Under the pieces are notes generated by a model that ran no database searches, had not been told where the DNA came from, and saw only the letters and a program-made list of their open reading frames with translations. From Gammaproteobacteria bacterium (GTDB taxonomy: Bacteria > Pseudomonadota > Gammaproteobacteria > Xanthomonadales > Xanthomonadaceae), in NCBI GenBank assembly GCA_025352045.1, contig JANXUD010000092.1:1-64000 (forward strand): DNA of 64,000 nucleotides. Direction: 5' to 3'. The translations under genes and the position numbers were made by a program. Positions 43,950-54,361 of the stretch are shown here, in pieces. Numbering within the stretch: position 1 is the stretch's first letter; each line of letters begins with the position of its first letter.

Positions 43950-44131
43950 TTCAATTCGCGCCCGAGGTGGGGAAAGAACCCGTTGAAGGCGCGCGTTCAG
44001 GCGCCAGCTGCGCCGCGCCGCACTGCGTTGCGCCGCGTCGCGCGGCAGGACGCCCGCGCGGTCGGTCCGGCGCAATCGGACCGCATGCTAACCTCGCGAA
44101 CGCCCCGCCCACCGACCCAAGTCCAGGCCAA

Positions 44132-46162
44132 ATGAACAACACGCTCGCACCCACGTTCGTCCAGACGATTCCCGTCCGCCGCCGCCGACAGTTACCGACG
44201 TTGCTGGCGACGGCCTGCGCCGCGGCGCTGGTTGGCGCCATCGCGTCACCCGGGACCGCCCACGCGCAAACCCAGCCCGCGCAGACAGCCGCCCAGTCCT
44301 CCCAGGCAATCTCCGACGCCGCCTATCCCGGCGGCGAGCTCAAGCTGCACGTGGACGCCACCGACATCGCGCACCGCATCTTCCGCGTGCACGAGGAGAT
44401 CCCGGTCGCCAGCGCCGGCCCGCTGCGGCTGTACTACCCGCAGTGGCTGCCCGGCAACCATGGTCCGCGCGGGCCGATCGACGAGATCGGCGGCCTGATG
44501 TTCAGCGCCAACGGCCAGCCGCTGGCCTGGAAGCGCGATCCGCTCGACGTGTACAGCTTCCTGGTGGACGTGCCGCAGGGCGCCAAGACCATCACCGCCG
44601 AGTTCCAGCACCTGTCGCCGCTCGATGCCAGCCAGGGCCGCGTCGTGGTCACGCCCGAGATCATCGGCCTGCAGTGGAACGCCGTCAGCCTGTACCCGGC
44701 CGGCTACGCTGCGAGCAAGATCATGATCAGGCCCAGCGTTACGCTGCCGGCGGGCTGGGGCTTCGGTACCGCGCTGGAAGGCGAGGGCGATGCCAGCGCG
44801 ACCGGCGCGAGGACCGGCCCGCAGAAGGGCGGCCTGGTGAACTTCAACCCGGTCAACTTCGATGACTTCATCGACTCGCCGCTGCTGGCCGGCAAGTACT
44901 ACAAGCGCATCGTCCTCAAGGACGGCCCGCGCCCGGTCTACGTCGACGCCGTCGCCGACAGCGCCAAGGAACTCGACGTCAAGCCCGAACTGCTGGCCAG
45001 GCACAAGGTCTTCATCGCCCAGGCCGACAAGCTGTACCGGTCGCAGCACTACCGGCACTACCACTTCCTGCTGAGCATTTCCGACCGCTACGCCGGCATC
45101 GGCCTGGAGCACCACCAGAGCAGCGAGGATGGCGTGCGTCCCGGTTACTTCATCGACGCCAAGAAGCCGGGCAGCGACCTGCTGCCGCACGAATACACGC
45201 ACAGCTGGGACGGCAAGTTCCGCCGCGGCGCAGACCTGGCCACGCCGCACTTCAACGTGCCGATGCAGGACAGCCTGCTGTGGGTGTACGAGGGCCAGAC
45301 CCAGTACTGGGGCAATGTGCTCGCGGTGCGCTCCGGGCTTCGCACGCAGGAAGAGGGCCGCGATGCGATGGCCAGCGTCGCGGCGACCTACGACACGCGC
45401 GAGGGCCGGCTGTGGCGCCCGCTGCTCGACACCACCAACCAGCCGATCATCAGCGCCCGCGCTCCGCAGGGCTGGAGCAGCTGGCAGCGTAGCGAGGACT
45501 ATTACAGCGAAGGCGAGCTGATCTGGCTCGACGCCGACACCCTGATCCGCGAGAAGAGCGGCGGCAAGAAGTCGCTGGACGATTTCGCGGCCGGGTTCTT
45601 CGGCGTGCAGGACGGCCGGATCGACGTGCTGCCCTACACCTTCGACGACGTGGTCGCCGCGCTCAATGCGGTGCTGCCCTACGACTGGAAGGCCTTCCTC
45701 GACCAGCGGGTCAACGCGATCGCGCCCAAGGCGCCGCTCGACGGTCTGGCGCGCGCGGGCTGGAAGCTGGTATACACCGCCGAGGAAAGCGCCACGGCCA
45801 AGGCCGCCGCGCTGCGGCCTGGCGGCGGTGGCGGCACCAGCCTGACGTACTCCCTGGGCCTCAGCGTGGACAAGGACAACAAGGTCACCCAGGTGCTGTG
45901 GAACAGCGTCGCGTTCAAGGCCGGCCTGGCGCCGGGCATGGTCATCGTCGGCATCAACGACGACATGGCCACCGCCGACCGCCTGAAGGATGCAGTCACC
46001 GCGGCCAAGGGCGGTACGCAGCCGATCGTGCTGCTGGTCAACAGTTTCGACCACCTCAGCACGATCAAGCTCGACTACCACGGCGGGCTGCGCTATCCGC
46101 ACCTCGAGCGCATCGAGAAGACCCCGGACCGGCTGACCGAGATCCACGCGGAGAAGAAGTAG
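44132..46162 (+). CDS. M61-family metallopeptidase with PDZ domain
   Basis: 676 residues. A long signal peptide (basic start, then LLATACAAALVGAIASPGTAHA) directs export. The N-terminal beta domain (about 70-250) has PLRLYYPQWLPGNHGPRGPI. The gluzincin catalytic domain has HEYTH at residues 353-357 with the downstream Glu in WVYEGQTQYWG. A C-terminal PDZ domain (about 570-640) has LGLSVDKDNKVTQVLWNSVAFKAGLAPGMVIVGIND. Members are glycyl aminopeptidases of the periplasm. It is the first of five closely spaced genes; the RNase gene starts four bases after its stop. Confidence 0.93.
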   Translation: MNNTLAPTFVQTIPVRRRRQLPTLLATACAAALVGAIASPGTAHAQTQPAQTAAQSSQAISDAAYPGGELKLHVDATDIAHRIFRVHEEIPVASAGPLRLYYPQWLPGNHGPRGPIDEIGGLMFSANGQPLAWKRDPLDVYSFLVDVPQGAKTITAEFQHLSPLDASQGRVVVTPEIIGLQWNAVSLYPAGYAASKIMIRPSVTLPAGWGFGTALEGEGDASATGARTGPQKGGLVNFNPVNFDDFIDSPLLAGKYYKRIVLKDGPRPVYVDAVADSAKELDVKPELLARHKVFIAQADKLYRSQHYRHYHFLLSISDRYAGIGLEHHQSSEDGVRPGYFIDAKKPGSDLLPHEYTHSWDGKFRRGADLATPHFNVPMQDSLLWVYEGQTQYWGNVLAVRSGLRTQEEGRDAMASVAATYDTREGRLWRPLLDTTNQPIISARAPQGWSSWQRSEDYYSEGELIWLDADTLIREKSGGKKSLDDFAAGFFGVQDGRIDVLPYTFDDVVAALNAVLPYDWKAFLDQRVNAIAPKAPLDGLARAGWKLVYTAEESATAKAAALRPGGGGGTSLTYSLGLSVDKDNKVTQVLWNSVAFKAGLAPGMVIVGINDDMATADRLKDAVTAAKGGTQPIVLLVNSFDHLSTIKLDYHGGLRYPHLERIEKTPDRLTEIHAEKK

Positions 46163-46166
46163 GCGC

Positions 46167-46598
46167 ATGAAGCGCGGTTACTGGCTCCTGCTGGCCGCGC
46201 TGCTGTTCCTTGGCTGGAAGGCCTGGCAACGCCACGCGCCCGTGGGAGCGACGTCAGTCGCGACTGGCGATGTGGCGACGACGCCAATCGCGGCCGAAGC
46301 CGCTCCCACCGAAGCCGCTGCAGGTGGTTATCCGCGCGAAGTCGCGCAAACCCTGGCGCTGGTCCAGGCGGGCGGCCCGTTCCGCTACGACCGCGACGGC
46401 GTGGTGTTCGGCAACTTCGAGCACCACCTGCCCGAGCGTCCGCGCGGCTACTACCACGAGTACACCGTGCCGACCCCGGGCGCGCGCAATCGCGGCGCCA
46501 GGCGCATCATCACCGGCGGGGAGCCGCCGTCCGAGTACTGGTATACCGGCGACCACTACGACAGTTTCACCCGACTCGATCCCGGGGCGATGCGATGA
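46167..46598 (+). CDS. exported barnase/RNase Sa-like guanyl-specific ribonuclease
   Basis: 143 residues. An N-terminal hydrophobic segment (GYWLLLAALLFLGWKAW) serves as signal or anchor. A linker of about 25 residues is encoded by a REP element. The nuclease domain (about 52-143) has GGPFRYDRDGVVFGNFEHHLPERPRGYYHEYTV, GARNRGARRIITGG and YTGDHYDSF. The catalytic Glu (HEYTV), Arg (GARRI) and His (GDHY) of the barnase/T1 superfamily are kept. It should cleave RNA outside the cytoplasm or after delivery. The barstar-like inhibitor gene follows after ten bases. Confidence 0.9.
   Translation: MKRGYWLLLAALLFLGWKAWQRHAPVGATSVATGDVATTPIAAEAAPTEAAAGGYPREVAQTLALVQAGGPFRYDRDGVVFGNFEHHLPERPRGYYHEYTVPTPGARNRGARRIITGGEPPSEYWYTGDHYDSFTRLDPGAMR
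46242..46309 (+). repeat. REP element inside the ribonuclease gene
   Basis: Begins GTGGGAGCGACGTCAGTCGCGA and ends TCGCGGCCGAAGCCGCTCCCAC, the same ends as the REP between comF and ubiA. It is read in frame and encodes residues 26-48, the Ala/Thr-rich linker between the membrane segment and the nuclease domain. Confidence 0.75.
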
Positions 46599-46608
46599 GC
46601 CTGCCGCA

Positions 46609-47046
46609 ATGAGTGTGCTGTGGTTCGATGGCCTGCTTGCCAACGTGGAGGACGCGGGGGTCTATTTCCTGCCCGCGCCCGACGTGGACGAACTGCTCGA
46701 GGCCGCGGCGGTGAATTGCTTCCCGCTGCTGCGCATCAACCTGCAAGGCTGCACCGACAAGGCCGACCTGCTTCTGCGCATCGCCGGCGTGCTGGAAATG
46801 CCGCCGCACGTGGTGCGCAACTGGGACGCACTGGCCGACGCGCTCGGCGAGCTGCGCACGCCAGGCACACCCGGCCAGGTCCTGCTGCTGGAGCACAGCG
46901 AACACGTGCGCGCCGCGGCCCGCGACCAGTTCAAGACCGCGATGGAAGTGCTGCAGGCCGCCAGCGCCGAATGGGCGACGCGCGCCGTGCCGCTGTGGAC
47001 CTTCATCGTCCTCAGCGAAGACGAATTCGAATCACTCCAGGACTGA
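46609..47046 (+). CDS. barstar-family ribonuclease inhibitor
   Basis: 145 residues, no signal peptide, so cytoplasmic. The barstar core is visible: LRINLQGCTDKADLLLRIAGVLEMPPHVVRNWDALADALGEL. Both Asp residues that contact barnase (NWDALAD) are kept, followed by PGQVLLLEHSEHV and TFIVLSEDEFESL. About 30 residues precede the usual barstar start. It lies ten bases after the exported RNase gene, which strongly supports an immunity role, and five bases before the UPF0149 gene. Confidence 0.9.
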   Translation: MSVLWFDGLLANVEDAGVYFLPAPDVDELLEAAAVNCFPLLRINLQGCTDKADLLLRIAGVLEMPPHVVRNWDALADALGELRTPGTPGQVLLLEHSEHVRAAARDQFKTAMEVLQAASAEWATRAVPLWTFIVLSEDEFESLQD

Positions 47047-47050
47047 CGCC

Positions 47051-47764
47051 ATGGCCAACGCTCCCGCCCACCTCGACGACGACGAGATCGAACGCCTCGG
47101 CGAATTGCTCGATCGCCTGGCCGTGCCCCAGGGCGGCCTCAACATGGAGGCGCTGGACGGCTACCTGTCGGCGCTGGCCGTGGGCCCGGACATGCCGCCC
47201 CGCGATGAGTGGCAGCCGCCGGTGTGGGGCGCGCAGCCGCCCGCCTTCGCCGATACGCGCGAGGCCGACGAGGCGCAGCGCCTGCTGCTGGGCCACCGCA
47301 ACGCCTGCGTCGCCCGCGCGCGCTTCGACGGCGAAGACCTGCCGGATTCATTGTCGCCGCTGCTCTGGCTGCCCGAGGACCCGGAGGCCGAACAGCCCGA
47401 CGCGCTGGATGTCGGCAGCGACTGGGCCCACGGCTTCTTCACCGCGGTGGATCTGCGGCCGGACGCGTGGCAGGCCTGGCTGGAAGCGGAGGAGTGGATC
47501 GACGAGATCTTCGGCCTGCTCGAACAACTGGCCACCGGCGAGGTCGCGCCCGAGGAAGAAGGCGGCGCGCCCGCGCTGATGGGTTTCAAGGAACGGATGG
47601 AAATCGTCGCCAGCCTTCCCGGCATGCTCGCCGACCTGCACCAGTACATGATCGACGCCAAGTCGCCCAAGGCGCCGGTCACGCGCGACGGCGGGCAGCA
47701 GGACCGCAATGCGCTGTGCGCCTGCGGTTCCGGCAAGAAATACAAGAAATGCCACGGCGCGTGA
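47051..47764 (+). CDS. UPF0149 (YecA-like) protein with C-terminal SEC-C zinc motif
   Basis: 237 residues. The UPF0149 domain spans about residues 8-175 (LGELLDRLAVPQGGLNMEALDGYLSALAVGPDMPPRDEW; DVGSDWAHGFFTAVDLRPDAWQAWL). The end is a SEC-C motif, CACGSGKKYKKCHG, which binds zinc and in SecA contacts SecB and ribosomes. Function is unknown, though YecA-type proteins interact with ribosomes and nascent chains. Its stop overlaps the start of the next gene (GTGA). Confidence 0.92.
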   Translation: MANAPAHLDDDEIERLGELLDRLAVPQGGLNMEALDGYLSALAVGPDMPPRDEWQPPVWGAQPPAFADTREADEAQRLLLGHRNACVARARFDGEDLPDSLSPLLWLPEDPEAEQPDALDVGSDWAHGFFTAVDLRPDAWQAWLEAEEWIDEIFGLLEQLATGEVAPEEEGGAPALMGFKERMEIVASLPGMLADLHQYMIDAKSPKAPVTRDGGQQDRNALCACGSGKKYKKCHGA

Positions 47765-48159
47765 GCGCGGTCGCTGCGCCGCGCGACGCGCGTTTGGTTG
47801 GCCTGGCCTTCTGGGCGGTGATGCTGGGGTCCATGGTGCTCAGCGCTTTCGTTGCCGAGCGCAGTGCCGCCCACGAGGGTTTGCAGATCGTGTGCGGCCT
47901 TGCAACCAATTTCCTGGCCTACGTCTGGGTCATCCTCGACAGTCGCGCGCGCGGCTACGTCCCCTCGCACACCCTGAAGCTGGGCGTGATCCTGTTCAGC
48001 CCGATCGCGATTCCAATCTACCTGGCGCGAACCCGCAGCCTGGGCATGACGGCGAAAATCATCGGCCTGTTCCTGCTCAAGTTCGTCGGCTTGCTGATCG
48101 TCGCCATGCTGCTGATCGCTGGCCTGGCCGCCGCCGGGCTGGCGCACATCGGGGTCTAG
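47761..48159 (+). CDS. small membrane protein of unknown function
   Basis: 132 residues, GTG start overlapping the UPF0149 stop. Four predicted helices: VGLAFWAVMLGSMVLSAFV, LQIVCGLATNFLAYVWVIL, LKLGVILFSPIAIPIYLA and a long C-terminal one. No family recognised. It is the last gene of the M61-RNase-barstar operon. Its TAG stop shares CTAG with the stop of the convergent deacetylase gene. Confidence 0.75.
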   Translation: MSAVAAPRDARLVGLAFWAVMLGSMVLSAFVAERSAAHEGLQIVCGLATNFLAYVWVILDSRARGYVPSHTLKLGVILFSPIAIPIYLARTRSLGMTAKIIGLFLLKFVGLLIVAMLLIAGLAAAGLAHIGV

Positions 48160-49028
48160 CGCGCCTGCCCGACCTGCGCCGCCGCCTGGCGCTGCTTCAC
48201 GTAGCGCATGATCTCGATGAAGGGCGCCGTCCAGTAGCGATCGCGATGCCCGGCGAGGTAGGCCAGCAATTCCGCGTGCGCCTGGTTGGAGACGGTGAGG
48301 TAATCGCCGCCGATGCCGTGGAAGGTGAAGTTGATCATCGTGCCCCTGGCGCCCGCGGCCTCCACCTGCGCGATCAGCCAGGCGCCGGTGACGCCGGCCG
48401 GCGCAGTCACGCCGACCTGGTGCACATCCAGCGTCCACATGTCCGGCACCACGCCGCCGTCGCCCGCCTTGATCGCCACGAACTGGTCGGCGATGAGCGG
48501 CAACAGCGGCTCGCCGGTGGCCTTGAAGTCGCCGCAGGGCAGGGTGAACGTGCGCTCGGTCCGGCCATCGATCGCCTGCAGCATGGTGTTGCCGACCCGC
48601 ACCTCGGCCGCCCATTGGCTGGCGCGGATGTGGTCGAGGTCGTTGTCGGGCGTCACCCATTCGCGGCCGGCGAGCGATGCCGAACAGGGATGGAACAGGG
48701 TGTGGTTGCCCAGTTCGTGCCCGTGTGCGGCCAGCGCACGCCATTCCGGCAGGCGCTTGCGCAGGCTCTCGCTCGACAGCGTGAGGTAGAAGGTCGCCTT
48801 GATGCCGGCCTTGTCCAGCGCAGGCACGGCGTTGTCGAGCTGCGAGTCGATCGCGTCGTCGTAGGACAGGCTAACCGCGGCGCGCTGGCCGTCGGGCCAA
48901 ACAAAGGGCGCCGCAACGCCTTGCGCCGTTCGGGTCGCAACTTGCGCGCCCGCCGTCGCGGCGCCCGCCATCGCGCCCGCGGGCGCCGCCAGCAGGAGTG
49001 CTGACAGTATCGCCACCATCGCCCGCAT
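48156..49028 (-). CDS. exported polysaccharide deacetylase (NodB homology)
   Basis: 290 residues. A signal peptide (MVAILSALLLAAPAGAMAGAA) precedes a carbohydrate-esterase-4-like barrel. The metal/catalytic motifs are SLSYDDAID (the first Asp pair) and HGHELGNHTLFHP (His-x3-His). It probably removes acetyl groups from a polysaccharide in the periplasm. It starts 15 bases after the cupin/JmjC-like gene on the same strand. A GTG at 49040 is an alternative start. The stop overlaps that of the convergent membrane-protein gene. Confidence 0.88.
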   Translation of the reverse strand: MRAMVAILSALLLAAPAGAMAGAATAGAQVATRTAQGVAAPFVWPDGQRAAVSLSYDDAIDSQLDNAVPALDKAGIKATFYLTLSSESLRKRLPEWRALAAHGHELGNHTLFHPCSASLAGREWVTPDNDLDHIRASQWAAEVRVGNTMLQAIDGRTERTFTLPCGDFKATGEPLLPLIADQFVAIKAGDGGVVPDMWTLDVHQVGVTAPAGVTGAWLIAQVEAAGARGTMINFTFHGIGGDYLTVSNQAHAELLAYLAGHRDRYWTAPFIEIMRYVKQRQAAAQVGQAR

Positions 49029-49043
49029 CGGCCCGTCCACGTC

Positions 49044-50048
49044 CTAGCGCTCCAACCGCTTGAGCAATTGCGCGCGCAGGTCGCGCGCGGTGGCATCGGT
49101 GAGCGGTGCGAGACTGCGCCGCGCCTCCGCGGGGATGTGTCCCGCGGTGGCCTCGCCGGGCTCGAACACGTAGTGGCTGAACATGTCCCGCCAGGCCGCG
49201 CGCTGCGCGTCCGGCAAGTCGCGGATGGCCAGGATGGCCAGCATCAGCGCGCTGATCGGCGATTCCATGTACGCGGCCGACTGCCGCCACCAGTAGTTGA
49301 CCAGCGCATTGAACGGCGCCAGCGATTCGATGTGGTGCCACCACAGGCTCGGGATGAAGATGGCGTCGCCCGGCGCCAGCTCGGCGACCTGCGCCTGTTG
49401 CAGGGCATCGGCGAAACGCGGGAAGCGCGCGAAGTCCGGCTTGGCGAAATCCACCAGGCTGATCGATTGCCCGGCCGGGGTGAAGTCCAGCGGCCCGATG
49501 TACAGGTTCGCGAGCTGGTCGGGCGGGAACAGGGTGAAGCGCCGTCGTCCCGCCACCACGCAGGCCAGGTTGTCGGGCACGTCCTGGTGCGCGGCAACGC
49601 GCGAGCGATTGCCGATCCAGATGCTGGCCAGCGGATGGCGCGCGCCCAGGTCCATCGGATTGTCGTCGCGAAAGCCGGGTAGCGCGCTGTCGAGCGTGGT
49701 CGAGCCGACGTAGATCGCCGGCGGCGCGGGGCCGCCGGCGTTGCGCAGCAGGGCATCGAGCACGACGTCCAGCCGCTCGCGCGCGATCCGGAAGTTGAAG
49801 CCGCTGAAATCGTCGTTGTAGAAGTAGCGGCCCCCCTGTTCCGGCGGCGCCACCATCGCGCCGACCGTCGCGCCCCGATAGAAACGCAGCACGTAGGCGA
49901 TGGCCTCGGCATCGGAGCGCGTCGCCGCCGCGACCATGGGCCAGTCGCGCACCAGCCCGCGCAGCACCAGCGGACGGGTCGAGCGCAGCACCTCGTCGGG
50001 CAGTGCGTGCCGGTCGACGCCGGCCAGCTCGGCGATGGGCTCAGCCAT
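49044..50048 (-). CDS. cupin/JmjC-like protein
   Basis: 334 residues. The double-stranded beta-helix is recognisable from GARHPLASIWIGNRSRVAAHQDVPDNLACVVAGRRRFTLFPPDQLANLYIGPLD, the HxD iron motif being HQD, and the later His in FIPSLWWHHIESLAPFNALVNYWW. These resemble the cupin-like proteins found next to TonB receptors and tryptophan-halogenase-like genes in Xanthomonadales carbohydrate loci. They are probable Fe(II)/2-oxoglutarate hydroxylases. The ATG at 50048 is preferred; an upstream GTG at 50132 would add 28 residues. The gene reads towards the deacetylase. Confidence 0.85.
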   Translation of the reverse strand: MAEPIAELAGVDRHALPDEVLRSTRPLVLRGLVRDWPMVAAATRSDAEAIAYVLRFYRGATVGAMVAPPEQGGRYFYNDDFSGFNFRIARERLDVVLDALLRNAGGPAPPAIYVGSTTLDSALPGFRDDNPMDLGARHPLASIWIGNRSRVAAHQDVPDNLACVVAGRRRFTLFPPDQLANLYIGPLDFTPAGQSISLVDFAKPDFARFPRFADALQQAQVAELAPGDAIFIPSLWWHHIESLAPFNALVNYWWRQSAAYMESPISALMLAILAIRDLPDAQRAAWRDMFSHYVFEPGEATAGHIPAEARRSLAPLTDATARDLRAQLLKRLER

Positions 50049-50176
50049 CGGCAGCAGCCCATCCGAGCGCGTGAACCCTCGAGTCGCAGCGGGACTGGAT
50101 GCCTGGCAGCGCAGGTCGGGACATGGATTCACCTCCGGGGAACGGTGTCATCTGCACCCCGGCCATCTTGCCAGCT

Positions 50177-52786
<2,610 letters not shown>

Positions 52787-52849
52787 GACGCCTCCAGTCC
52801 GCCGGGGTCCCGTCGGACCCGCGTTGCCGCCGAAGTATGCGCCCACCGA

Positions 52850-52863
52850 TGACAGCGTTGTCA
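52850..52863. promoter_or_regulatory. LacI-family operator upstream of the GH3 gene
   Basis: TGACAGCGTTGTCA, arms TGACA/TGTCA around GCGT. It lies 64 bases before the GH3 start and matches the site at 55716-55733 in front of the permease. The LacI-family gene at 55858 is the obvious regulator. Confidence 0.7.
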
Positions 52864-52922
52864 ACGCGCGACGCCCGCGGCGCGGCGCGCGCGCGGCCGC
52901 GTCGCGACATCGCGCCACGCCG

Positions 52923-54329
52923 TCATTTCTTCGCTGGCTGCACCAGGAAGGGCAGGTTGGCATAGGCCGCGTGGCCCTGGCCGTCACGGACTTCGACGAA
53001 CAGCCGGTAGGCGCCCGGCCTCCGCGGCGCATGCCAGTGCACGGTGTCGCGCTGCAGCGGGTCAGCCCGGAATCCGACCGGCACCGACAAAGGCAGGTCC
53101 TCGCGATCGCCACCGCCGGTGTGCGCCGCGCTTTCCAGCCGCGTCGTCCAGGCGATGGCCAGCGGATCGCCCTCCGGATCCGACACGGCCACGTGCGCGC
53201 TGGCGGCGACGCCGGGCGCGAGCACGACGCCCTGCGCGGCGCTGCGGCCATCGATCTGCAGGGATTGCAGCGCCGGCGCGCGATTGGCCGGCCAGCGGCC
53301 GCGCCAGGCGTACTCCATCACGTCCACGCTCGGCGTCGCTTCGCCGCTGGACAGGAACATGCCGAACCAGGTGGCCGTGCGTTCCTGCTTCTGCCCCCAC
53401 AGGAACACGAAGCTGCCCAGGCATTGCCGGGTGTCCGCGGCGATCACGTGTTGATAGCGGGACAGCAGGCCGGCGGCCTTGGCCTCGCTGTCTTCCTCCA
53501 GCGGCGCCTCCCACGGAGTCTTCGCGGATTCCCAGTAGCCGACCGGGCCGAATTCGGTGACCAGGTACGGCCCGGTCCACTGCGCGGCCTGCAGTTTTTC
53601 CGGCAGTTGCGCCAGGTCGCCGTAGAGCTGGATGCCGAGCAGGTCCAGCGAGGGTGCCCGTGCCTTCACCTCGGCCACGACCGCCGGATCCAGGCCCGCC
53701 AGTGGCGTGAGCACGGGATGGTTCGGATCAAGGGCGTGGATCATCTTGGTCGCCGATTCCACCGCGTCCCAGACCCGTGCATCCTTCGACCACAAATTGA
53801 GTTCGTTGCCCACCACCCAGGCCAGCACCGCCGGATGGTCCTTGTAGCGCAGCACCACGGCGCGCATTTTTTCCTGCTGCTGCGCGATGGCCCTGGCGTC
53901 GCCGTAGTCGAATCCGTGCCGCGGCGCGCTCATCTCCAGGCCCAGCGCCACGTGCAGGCCCAGCGCCTGCGCGCGATCGAGCATGGCCTTGCCGGCCGTG
54001 CCGATGTCGGTATGCCAGGTGCGGAACGCGTTGGCCCCACGTGCGGCCAGCGCGGTCGGGTCGCCGCCATCCAGGCCCGCGCCCTTGACGAAGAATGGCG
54101 CGCCATCCACGCTCAGGTGGTACCCCGCGGCGTCGTGCACCACGGCCACCTTCGCCGGCCCGGCTGCCGCGGGAGCGACTGTGGGAGCGGCCGGCGTCGC
54201 TCCTGCTCGCGCCGCTACTCGGGCATCCATGCCCCCGGCTTTAGCCGCGACTGGGCCTGCGACAAACATCGCGGCAAAAGCCGCCCCTACAAGAGCTGCT
54301 CCCACGCTGGCGGTGTGCAGCGTGCGCAT
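52923..54329 (-). CDS. secreted GH2/GH5-like TIM-barrel glycosidase
   Basis: 468 residues. A signal peptide of about 30 residues and an Ala-rich linker both overlap REP sequence. The catalytic barrel (about 70-370) has FVKGAGLDGGDPTALAARGANAFRTW, the acid/base Glu in VVGNELNLW and the nucleophile Glu in LVTEFGPVG. A C-terminal Ig-like/cadherin-like domain follows (SDPEGDPLAIAW to PFLVQPAKK). It is one base past the permease stop, so it is in the same transcript. It likely cuts a beta-linked glucan or mannan; family assignment between GH2 and GH5 clans is not certain. Confidence 0.85.
   Translation of the reverse strand: MRTLHTASVGAALVGAAFAAMFVAGPVAAKAGGMDARVAARAGATPAAPTVAPAAAGPAKVAVVHDAAGYHLSVDGAPFFVKGAGLDGGDPTALAARGANAFRTWHTDIGTAGKAMLDRAQALGLHVALGLEMSAPRHGFDYGDARAIAQQQEKMRAVVLRYKDHPAVLAWVVGNELNLWSKDARVWDAVESATKMIHALDPNHPVLTPLAGLDPAVVAEVKARAPSLDLLGIQLYGDLAQLPEKLQAAQWTGPYLVTEFGPVGYWESAKTPWEAPLEEDSEAKAAGLLSRYQHVIAADTRQCLGSFVFLWGQKQERTATWFGMFLSSGEATPSVDVMEYAWRGRWPANRAPALQSLQIDGRSAAQGVVLAPGVAASAHVAVSDPEGDPLAIAWTTRLESAAHTGGGDREDLPLSVPVGFRADPLQRDTVHWHAPRRPGAYRLFVEVRDGQGHAAYANLPFLVQPAKK
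54171..54305 (-). repeat. REP elements encoding the signal peptide and linker of the GH2/GH5-like enzyme
   Basis: One unit has arms GGCTTTAGCCGCGA (54237-54250) and TCGCGGCAAAAGCC (54269-54282), one mismatch, with the GTAGG head at 54290-54286 on the minus strand. A second, looser unit has GGAGCGAC (54172-54179) and GTCGCTCC (54196-54203). A GTGGGAGC fragment reads leftwards from 54305. The first unit codes for residues 14-31, the hydrophobic core of the signal peptide; the second codes for part of the Ala/Pro linker. Confidence 0.75.
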
Positions 54330-54330
54330 G

Positions 54331-54361
54331 TCAGCCGGTCGCGGCGGAAGCCGCTCCCGCC
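54331..54361 (-). repeat. REP half-element forming the permease C-terminus
   Basis: On the minus strand GGGAGCGGCTTCCGCCGCGACC runs to the stop TGA of the permease gene. It matches the GGAGCGGCTT...GCCGCGA half of the REP at 9898 and encodes the final Ala/Ser/Gly residues. Confidence 0.6.

Larger units (their letters stand above)
43429..44131. other. 703-base gap without a convincing gene; contains palindromes
   Basis: Short frames exist on both strands, the longest plausible one about 60 codons on the minus strand (43718-43518, containing LRELRRAIGRDIAEV), but none has family resemblance or a good ribosome site. The region holds a perfect 13-base palindrome CCGATGACATCGG (43779-43791), two overlapping 10-base palindromes TGTCGCGACA and GACACGTGTC (43826-43841), and a 10-bp hairpin GTGGAACGCA-AGAAA-TGCGTTCCAC (43925-43949). 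It must hold promoters for the alkene reductase (leftwards) and the M61 peptidase operon (rightwards). Confidence 0.6.

Noticed and set aside
44246-46168. Minus-strand open frame of 640 codons
   Set aside because: Antisense to the M61 peptidase, whose HEYTH site and PDZ domain are unambiguous.
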